From: Gambelia wislizenii
Taxonomy: Eukaryota; Chordata; Lepidosauria; Squamata; Crotaphytidae
DNA: 64,000 nt
NCBI GenBank assembly: GCA_030847615.1
Contig: JAUMIR010000004.1
Coordinates: 84,289,001 to 84,353,000 of the forward strand
Direction of reading: 5' to 3'
Shown here: piece after piece, positions 56,425 to 64,000 of the stretch
Position numbering within the stretch: the stretch's first letter is position 1
How the letters are laid out: each line of letters starts with the position of its first letter
The notes under the pieces: generated by a model
Told to the model about the DNA's origin: nothing
The model's input: the letters and a program-made list of their open reading frames with translations, nothing else
The model's database searches: none
Program-made: the position numbers and the translations under genes

Positions 56425-58751
56425 TAAGAGTACAAGAAACCTGGTTTTATATGTGACAGTTAAATCACATTTTTAAAATGCCAAATCTGTGACCTTCTGC
56501 TGTGGGAATGCATATTTGGGATTGAAGAGAAACATTACAGTTAGTATTCCAACCATTTTTGGTTGGACTTATCACCAGATTTGTTTCCATGTCTAGCCAA
56601 TGCTATTGTTCAGATCCTTAATATAAAGACAGTGTGCCTTTCTTCCTCTGTTAAATGATGGAGGGTGTGTTTTATACTCTGGGGCATGGCATTTAAGCTC
56701 CTTCTACCTACCCCCACCCTTGTCAAAGTTCTTGACCTTTGCAAATGTCTTCTCTGCCTACTAGTCTTACATTTAACCAGTGTTCAATGTGTTGACTCAG
56801 TTGCAGTTTTGTTGGTCTTGGTGGCATCTTGTGGCAGTGGGTTCCACAAGCAAATCTTAGAACAAAAGTTCACATTCCTTCATGCATTATTTGATTGAAA
56901 AGTCTCTTTGTGTGTGCCTCAAAATTGGCAGTGAGTAGGAGGGCCTATTTCATTAATGGCTTCATTTCTCTCCTCCTTCCCCTCCATTTCCTTGCTGGAT
57001 CAATGTGGAGCTGAGCATGACTCAGCATTGAACTATTTTTGAAATGGAACATACATCCTCCCAAAGCACGAGTGAAAGCCACTGGGCCTTCTCTGTTCAG
57101 AAATAGCTCACTTTTCTCCCTGTTGGTTAAGAATAATGAAATTTCAATGCTGTCATTGTTTTGCATCAGTAAGTGCTCGCTTGCCAGCATGGCTGAGTCA
57201 GTTTTACAGGAGGATGTATAATTTTTATTATCAACGTTTATAAATTTACTGAGGCAAGTGCATGAAGAGGCAGCTGTTAGACAATTTTCTGGAAGGTGGC
57301 AACATATGCCAGGCATGAATGAAAGGAAAACATCTGTCATGTAGTGATTTCTCCTTGTCATTTCTCTTTTCTAGAACATTATCTTTGTAGTTGAGCTTTT
57401 TCAGCACCCCCACCAAAGAGCTTTAGGGTAGCTGAAACCAGGAGTAAGTGATGACGCCATTACTGTAGAGGTGGTGTATCCACTCTCGGTATTCTAGCTG
57501 TTCTTCCTATAGCTGATCCAAGATGTATGGGAGTCATCCAGGTGCTGAGCCCTGTTCCCAAGAGGTCAGGCACTCAGAGAGCTCGTGTACAATCCAAAGC
57601 AGCTGTGGGAGGAACAGCCATAAAATCAAGGGTGGATTCCCCAACCCCATGGCAAAGAAATCCACTGGCATACCTGGGTGAAATATTCGCCAAAAGATCC
57701 CCAAAACCTATGCTCTCCACATCAATGTACCTACTGTCTACTCCCTTTTGCCCCTCTAGGCATAGACTGCAGCACCATTTTTCCTTCCATTTAAGCTTCT
57801 CCCTTACATTGTGATTCCAGCCAGCCCGGGGTTCACATTTTAAACAGAATGACATGACAATGCCAAATAGCTAATTAGTTGTGTCATTCTTATAACAATA
57901 TTAAGGACAAATGTGACCAATTCAGAGTGAAGATAAAACTTCCTATGTCACATGGCTCTAACTCAGGAAAAAGAGAACTGAAACAGTGTACTGGATACCA
58001 GGCTAGGGAGGAGGCCTTGCTGGGATTGTAGGCACTGCCACATGGGTAAATTGAACAAAACTTTCCTGATCTATGTGTAGTTCCTGAATTGTAGAAAACT
58101 TGAGATGCCCCTTTGTTGCTGCAAACAGGGCTGGGGAGCCTGATCGTCTGTTTTGGCTCAGTCCTAATTCTACTACCCAAGTCCAGAAAAGACTAAAGGC
58201 AGTATACTATACTATATGAATCACAATTGTTTATATAAAAACATTTCAATTTGCTGCATGCTTACAATCTTCACTGTGTAAATATCCTTATAATAGTCCT
58301 GTCAAATAGGCTCATATCATATTTCACAGGTGGAAAGCTGAAGCTAATGTATTGTTTGATCCCAGCAGTTTGCAAAACGACACATATTGAGCCCGTGGCA
58401 TTTGACAGACTTAGGATTTGAAATCAGCTCTCTTCTACATTGAATGCTAACTTTTTATTGCAAAAAAACCAAACACCCAGGTAGAGAAATCATAAGGCAG
58501 AGAGAAGAGTTTTATGGCAAATGACTCGTGGCTTCCTAGGCCCTGCTGGGATTTTTTTAAATGTTGGTAACCATGTCAAATTCTCCCAAGTTCAAAAAGC
58601 ACTTCAGACCAGGAGTTTTTGGGTAAAAGAAAATGGCAGGTACTCTGAGTCTCTTCTCGACAGATTCTCTCTTCTTGACCCTCAAACATAGCTGAGACAA
58701 TGATTTAGTTTTGAGTGGAACAGGTGAGAAATCATTCTTGTCAATAGATTT
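56425..58751. other. Unassigned DNA with a possible conserved element
   Basis: The segment 56930-57370 is treated separately. A homeodomain-like TAATTAG site at about 57872 is not enough to call an enhancer. No gene is recognised. Confidence 0.35.
56930..57370. promoter_or_regulatory. Candidate conserved non-coding element
   Basis: This non-repetitive block contains two MAF/AP-1-type sites: TGACTCAGCA at 57018-57027 and GCTGAGTCAG at 57192-57201. It also has a TTTATAAATTTAC stretch near 57237. A 138-codon minus-strand frame covers it but has no recognisable motif. The assignment as an enhancer is inference and needs alignment to other reptiles. Confidence 0.25.
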
Positions 58752-58806
58752 TCCTTGGGTTTTTTGTGGGCTGTGAGGCTGTGTTCTGGAATAGTTTCTT
58801 TCTGAC

Positions 58807-58838
58807 GTTTCGCCTGCATCTGTGGCTGGCATCTTCAG
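58807..58838 (-). ncRNA. Hammerhead-like core, left arm
   Basis: The minus strand gives CTGAAGA, a short GCC/GGC stem around ACAGAT, and GAAAC. Both conserved boxes fit CUGANGA and GAAA. The flanking stems are not resolved. Confidence 0.42.
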
Positions 58839-59204
58839 AGAATGGTTGGGTAGGAGAGTGTCTGGGGTTTATATGCTGTCATCCCTGTAGGGGAATATAT
58901 GTACATTTGTGTAAACGAGTGGTTAGTTTCTGGGTATAGAAAGGCAAGGCTCATTAGTGTCTGTTTGACTGATGGTTGGTTGATGGGCCATTATCTGTTG
59001 GGAATCCCCTTGTCCCTGGGTGGAATTCCTTTGTAAGTGTTGAGTTTTAATTCTATTGTGTTTCACAACTGGGAGCCAGATTTTGTTTACTTTTAAGGCC
59101 TTTCTATACCCAGCAACTAACCACTCAATTACACAAATTTACATATACTCCCCTACAGGGATGACAGCATATAAACTCTACACACACCCCTACCCAATCA
59201 TTCT

Positions 59205-59236
59205 CTGAGGATGCCAGCCACAGATGCAGGTGAAAC
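59205..59236 (+). ncRNA. Hammerhead-like core, right arm
   Basis: The plus strand gives CTGAGGA, the same stem region and GAAAC. Both conserved boxes are intact, although the last stem-II base pair is changed (GGT for GGC). Confidence 0.42.
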
Positions 59237-59325
59237 ATCAGAAAGAAACTATTCCAGAACATGGCCTCACAGCCAGGGAGAAAACCCAAGGAAAATCTAT
59301 GGATGCCAACCGTGAAAGCCTTCGG

Positions 59326-60065
59326 CTTCACTTTCTTGTCAATATTGAATATAGCCTTACCATTGTCACTGGAGGTCCATGATACAGCAATCTGCTGAAG
59401 CTGAGCAGGTATGAGTTTGGAAAACACAAGGACACAAGGCACTCCGGGAACCCTATGTATGCTTCCTTGAGTTCCACATTGAAAGAAACATGGGATATCA
59501 ATAAAATAGATAAATAACCCATAGAACACATTCAACAAGATGTGACAATTGCATTAGAAAGTGATTAGGCTTGGAACAGGTTACTCTTCCTGTAGACAAA
59601 ATAATAGAAGAGCTATCTATGAATTCCTGTGATAGCTAAATGGAATACCCATGTTCAGAAACAATATACCTCTGCCAGATATTTGGGACACATAGCAGAA
59701 GAAGGCTATTGCCTTCACATCATGCTTTTTGGCTTCCCAAAGCAGCTGGCTAGAAACTGTAGAAAAGACAAGTGAAGACCTTTGACCTGTTTCATCAGGC
59801 TTTTCTTGTATTTTCAACACCTATTTAGCACACGCACTGTGTTCCTCTGCTAGTCATCTTTCCTCTTTGGGGCACACTATTGATTTACATGACAATGTTC
59901 TAACATTTTTTATCATTGTGTCACATCAGAATAATATCTTGTTCACCTATGCAAAGTGTTTTTCTGTGTCACCTGGATTGCTCTTTGAGATGTGTAGTTG
60001 TCCATAAGAATGTGCAGTCATGAAAACAGAAAGTCTATGAAAGAGCAAAGTATTTCACAGTATAG
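59326..60065. other. Unassigned DNA, holds donor of a copied patch
   Basis: The 53 bp at 59884-59936 recur at 63345-63398. No gene or element is recognised otherwise. Confidence 0.4.
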
Positions 60066-60073
60066 TCCTACAC

Positions 60074-60446
60074 CAGTGGATTGTAACCTTTTCTTTACAA
60101 GGGATGCCCTTTAAGTATCTTTTGTTGCCACAGAGCCCCAAGACTTAACTCAAGATTAATACTAATAATAATAATAATAATAATAACAACCATTAAACCT
60201 TCCCTCAGAGGCAGTGAAGGGAGAGGAAAGACTTTTCTCCTGCTTCTTCCTGCAAGTTTGTGGCTGGAGCAGATTGAATGGCAATGTGCAGGCCAAGCCA
60301 GCCAGCCATCCTTTGCCTTGGCTCCTGTCATGTGGCCTCTCCACTGCAGGGAGGAGGTGTGTTGAGCGGCCTTCAACCCTTTGTGGACCTGCCGGGAGGA
60401 CATTGTGGACCCCGGGAGTCTGTGGGCCACAGGTTAAGAACCACTA
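60074..60446 (-). mobile_element. Non-autonomous hAT transposon, copy 2
   Basis: It is the reverse of 812-1187. The 8-bp flanks TCCTACAC (60066-60073) and TCCTATAC (60447-60454) differ at one base, a good hAT target duplication. An AAT microsatellite at about 60163-60186 is internal. Confidence 0.88.
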
Positions 60447-60456
60447 TCCTATACAA

Positions 60457-60550
60457 CAGAGTGGGCAAAGTGTAGCCCTCCAGATTTTAGCTACAGCTGC
60501 TGGGCACTGTAATTCAACAACATCTGGAGAGTCCCACTTTGCCCACTCTA
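60457..60550. mobile_element. Family H hAT MITE, exact 8-bp duplication
   Basis: Inverted ends CAGAGTGGGCAAAGTG and CACTTTGCCCACTCTA enclose a 94-bp palindromic MITE. The duplication CTATACAA is exact (60449-60456 and 60551-60558). Confidence 0.93.
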
Positions 60551-61050
60551 CTATACAAGTTGGCTCAGAAATCAACTCTGTTGAATTCAATGGTACTTAA
60601 TGCTCAGATTGCAGCAATTCCACTACTGTATTTATTTCAGAGACTGGATAAGTAGCTCTTCTGGGCTATAGCTCTCAGAATCCCCCAGCCATCCTGAAGT
60701 TGTGGCTGAAAGAGTCTGGTATAGTCCCCCAACGTTACTTTCCCAAACTTTATGGAATAATTTCCTTTCATTTTAGCCCATTTTTCAATTAATTGTGTCT
60801 CAGAGTGGCTCAAAGAATAAGGAGGCAGAGGCCCTTCCATCAGGCTTACAAATTTATAAAGAAAAGATAAGACATGCAAGAAAATAAGAGAGGGGAGGAA
60901 GAAGAGAAAAACCAGTTCTTCAAACATGGTGGCATGCTGCATTTAAGTGCAGTTTTGGCCAGGCTCATCTGCCCATGCTTGCTGTTTTGCTTGAACAATG
61001 GTGTCCTTGTAAGCAGTGCAATGAATTCATTCCAGGCTTTCATCTAGACT

Positions 61051-61099
61051 TTAAAGGAGCTATCCAAGGTGCTAAACCTAGCTTGGACAGCTCCTTTAA
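61051..61099 (+). other. 49-nt near-perfect hairpin
   Basis: TTAAAGGAGCT-A-TCCAAG pairs with CTTGGA-C-AGCTCCTTTAA around a 13-nt loop. It could be a DNA palindrome, a decayed MITE or a small RNA precursor. Confidence 0.85.
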
Positions 61100-61517
61100 C
61101 AGGCATATTGGCTGGAATTTTTCAAGTTTGATGCCATTCTCTTGATAATCCTAAATTCTTGTATTTTTAAAGCAATAAAAAGCAATGGAACATGCAACAA
61201 GTTACTTTCAAAACATTGCAATGAGTAAAGACAATGGATTACTTTTCAAAACAGAACAACAAATTACAGAGATGGATTATTTTACACAAAATTTCCAAGC
61301 TTTTAAAACCCTGTTGTTCCATGCATCTTTCTGCATATAAGGGTCACTATTTAACTGAGAATCCCTGCCTGAAAAACAGGACTTGAATCCTATGCATGCA
61401 GAATACACAGCCCTAAATTTTACAAGACAGTTGGGTTTGCTGGAGTTCAGTTATTAGCTTCTGTGTCAGTAGGATGGTGATTCCAGTTAGTATTTTAGTC
61501 TGAACTTTAAAGGAGCT

Positions 61518-61743
61518 CAGGGCCAGTTTAAGGCACTGGCAGCATCAGCATCCACAGGGGCCCCCATCATTGTGCCCCCTCTGTAGTAACCCTCCTCCTG
61601 CAAAAACATTATTAGTAATAATCTGAATATCCTGTACTGTGAATAGCTTAGGTTGAGTTAGGTTACATTGACCTGAGATAAACATATGGGGGCCCCAAAA
61701 TAAAGCATTGCAGGGGCCCCCAAAATTTCTTAAACCAGTTCTG
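61518..61743. mobile_element. Possible hAT-like MITE
   Basis: CAGGGCCAGTTTAAGGCACTG and TTCTTAAACCAGTTCTG are imperfect inverted ends. GGGGCCCCCATC and GGGGGCCCC blocks lie inside. The flanks AAGGAGCT and AAGGATGC partly match. Confidence 0.5.
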
Positions 61744-62861
61744 AAGGATGCTGCACCTTATCCAAGATGCTGCACCTTATCCCAAAATAATTCTGGTCCT
61801 GTATAATTCCTTATCCCAAAACAATTCTGGCCAAGGTCCTTTAAACGTTGGAGTAAAATCTTGAGTGGATTCACCACTCTACCAACATGGAAATCACCAC
61901 TGAGTTCAACACCAAAACAACTTTTTTCATTGCATGAAACATGGAATCTAGTAATCCAAAACTAAACTTCTCTGAATATATCTGTTTCACACATTCAGAA
62001 CTAACCGTAAGAGATGGTATTTATGAATAAACTCCATAGCTATTCAGGTTTGTCTCATAAGAGTTTGTGATCATAAACAATAATTTAAATAGTAAATGTA
62101 CAAAAAAACAAAAAACAACCCCACCTATGATTATACTTCACATTTCCATGACTGGGAATTGAAATTAAAAGCACTTCTGGGGTTAAGTCCTAGTAAACCT
62201 TGTCTCAAACTATGCTCTGGCTTAGAACATTTTAAAAACATTGAGGACAGAAAAGGTGGAGAGAGCAGTGCTATGAGACAGGAAACAGGAAGGGCAGTGC
62301 ATGGTGGATGGGTGTCCATAGGATTTTTTTTTCAAGGGATGGTAAAGCTGCACAATGCTATAGGAATGTAATCTCTATTTATACCAAGCACAGCTACAAC
62401 ATAATAGTGCGTTTTTTGTATTTGTCCATGTGGACATACCTTGCTGCTTAGAGTAAGTTCTGTGACATTTAGAAGCCTACATCAAGTTAACAGAAAATGC
62501 TTGGAATTTGGCTCCATGTATGAAGAAGAGTATTGTATTCAAGCTTCACACAAGAGGCACCCCCCCACCTTCTGTGGAGTGAGGGGCATTTTAAAAAAAC
62601 ACAACTAAAAATGGGGCAGGGAGAACAAGATTCACAAGCAGTCTTAAGAATACATTGGCTATTTTCTGGCATAACTGCCTTTATCATAACACTGATAACT
62701 TCGCAGACCTTGTCAGGAAATTATCCCCATCTTCTTGGAACAGCAGTAAAGTCTATAGGGGATTACATTTGGCAAGAAGAGGAGAAATGGTGACACTTGA
62801 TCAGGCTTTCAGCCTCTAAAGCAGCCTGGATTGTTTATTTTAGTTCTTATATGGTTATCAG

Positions 62862-62897
62862 TCACTCTTCTTTTTTTATCACTCTTCTTTTTTTATC
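62862..62897 (+). repeat. 17-bp tandem duplication
   Basis: TCACTCTTCTTTTTTTA occurs twice in tandem. Confidence 0.9.
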
Positions 62898-62995
62898 CAT
62901 TAGCTAACACAACTCAGCATCTGCATTACTTGAATTTGAATTGCACAAATGTTTGTGCAGCTGCACATTTTGTATTTGGTTCCATTTATTATTGT

Positions 62996-62997
<2 letters not shown>

Positions 62998-63022
<25 letters not shown>
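62998..63022 (+). repeat. TTA microsatellite
   Basis: About eight ATT units run here. Confidence 0.9.
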
Positions 63023-63026
<4 letters not shown>

Positions 63027-63183
63027 ATATAAACAAGAGTCCTAATGAATGTCAGAGAATAGATCCATCATTTCTGATAGTTCTTGTAGCCTGAACTCCA
63101 GATCTTCCAGATAGGAAGAACTGGCTTCTGACAAAAGTATACATTACATTTACTCTTTTCTTTCTCAGTGTGTAGACATAGGT

Positions 63184-63461
63184 CTCTTTTACACTATACA
63201 ATTAAAGTGCTTTGATACGACTTAAACTTCCATGGTTCCATCCTATAGAATCCTAAGATTTGTAGTTTTATGAGGTATTTACAAATTCTCTGTCAAAGAG
63301 CTCTAATGCCTCATCAAAATACAAATCCTGGGATTCTGTAGAACTTTACATGACAATGTTCTAACATTTTTTTATCATTGTGTCACATCAGAATAATAGA
63401 ATGCAGCTGTGGAAGTTCCAGTGGTATCAAAATGCTACAATTGTGTAATGTGAAAGAAACC
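63184..63461. mobile_element. Palindromic MITE-A, copy 8, interrupted
   Basis: Ends near CTCTTTTACACTATACAATT and ACAATTGTGTAATGTGAAAG enclose worn MITE-A arms. A foreign patch at 63344-63401 splits the right arm. Confidence 0.8.
63344..63401 (+). other. Copied 54-bp patch in MITE-A
   Basis: The sequence from TTTACATGACAATG to CAGAATAATA repeats 59884-59936 with one extra T. TAGAA occurs on both sides (63339-63343 and 63397-63401). Removing the patch rejoins the MITE-A arm. Confidence 0.85.
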
Positions 63462-64000
63462 CTGATGTTGAAGCACTGTCTTTTTACCTATACTCCTTTC
63501 CCTGATTGCAGCACACAAAAGATTCAGGCACATTCATAACCAAAAACAAAGGTCCTGGCTGTAAGGCAGGGGCGGGGGCCTCCAAATTGATATTAGGGCA
63601 AAATTTTTACAGGTGAAAAGTGCATTCATGTTTTTTAATATTTTCCAGAAATTTTCCATATTAAAATCACAAAACCAGACATTTACCGTATACATTTATA
63701 CATTCTCTACTTCACAATAACTCATTGCACTTACCTACAAAAAACATATATATCCATATACCCCACTTACATACTAAAAACATTTTAAAATGTGACTTCC
63801 TGCCATTCAGTTGATGGCTGTTTTTGTTGCTTAACTCAGTTTTCACTTATTGATATTTAAAGTGATCTTCTACTATAAATGTGTGTCTATTTTATTACTA
63901 AATGCCATTTATCTTATCCCTCATATCTATACTCCATAGGGTTCCCCATTTTACTCTCACAAAAAGTGCTTTTAAATGTGTGGTTGGCGGAAGGGGGGAA
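63462..64000. other. Unassigned DNA
   Basis: No gene or named element is recognised. The last 300 bp are AT-rich. Confidence 0.35.

Larger units (their letters stand above)
58752..59325. mobile_element. Penelope-like inverted-repeat unit, copy 2
   Basis: The arms are about 230 bp each. The left arm runs from TTGGGTTTTTTGTGGGCTG to TTCTGGGTATAGAAAGGC. The right arm is its diverged reverse complement, from CCTTTCTATACCCAGC to AGGGAGAAAACCCAAGG. The central spacer is about 110 bp. The GACGTTTCGCCTGCATCTGT block and its mirror also occur at 19757-20265. It has no coding region. Confidence 0.7.
60559..63183. other. Mostly unassigned DNA with small repeats
   Basis: Contents I can name are a hairpin at 61051-61099, a possible hAT-like element at 61518-61743, a 17-bp tandem duplication at 62862-62897 and a TTA microsatellite at 62998-63022. 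No gene is recognised. Confidence 0.4.

Noticed and set aside
56945..57361. 138-codon minus-strand frame as an exon
   Set aside because: There are no clear splice sites and no recognisable domain. It is kept only as part of a candidate conserved block.
1..64000. CRISPR arrays, operons, bacterial genes, rRNA or intact tRNA genes
   Set aside because: The repeats are eukaryotic. tRNA-like boxes occur only in SINEs.

Overview
The window is a stretch of vertebrate nuclear DNA dominated by transposable elements. The repeats point to a squamate reptile, most likely an iguanian-type lizard: CR1 LINE 3' ends closing on ATTCTATGATT, an RTE-BovB 3' end, tRNA-derived SINEs with ACAACAACAA tails, Penelope-like elements, Tigger/mariner relatives, hAT MITEs and several palindromic MITE families. 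The species cannot be named from this sequence. I find no host protein-coding gene I would defend. The longest open frames are transposon remnants or chance frames. The stretch is probably intergenic or deep intronic.

Layout. 0-10 kb: a hAT element, an APE-type LINE (called LINE-X here), a 5'-truncated L1 at 4.0-6.3 kb split by a Tigger MITE, a CR1 tail, a TIR element (family D) and a SINE. 10-20 kb: BovB and CR1 3' ends, an almost complete but dead mariner (14042-15206), a CR1 with a readable RT C-terminus, then three DNA transposons side by side (17691-19311) and a Penelope-like inverted-repeat unit (19757-20265). 20-34 kb: nested MITEs, a second Penelope fragment, LINE-X with a C-terminal zinc finger (26485-27113), and a CpG-enriched patch with three CCAAT boxes and an ATGGCGGCG motif (31311-31760). 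34-49 kb: CR1 3' UTRs, foldback elements, a LINE-X copy with an inversion (39905-41213), a decayed chromodomain Ty3/Gypsy element with its 3' LTR (41214-42944), and a 344-bp CpG-rich hairpin element (47814-48157). 49-64 kb: more MITEs of the same families, a 570-bp Penelope palindrome (58752-59325), two abutting hAT insertions, and a 54-bp patch at 63345 that copies sequence from 59884.

The elements do not form a host pathway. They are linked by parasitism and nesting. Several structurally different MITE families share the terminal motif GGAGATTATCA and were probably moved by one autonomous element. LINE-X and CR1 tails occur in many truncated copies. The Penelope units carry hammerhead-ribozyme-like cores. 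Nesting gives a partial history: Tigger in L1, Tigger in MITE-A, MITE-A in Tigger, MITE-B in family D and MITE-B in family E. Family names such as A, B, D, E, F, G, H and LINE-X are my labels for this window.
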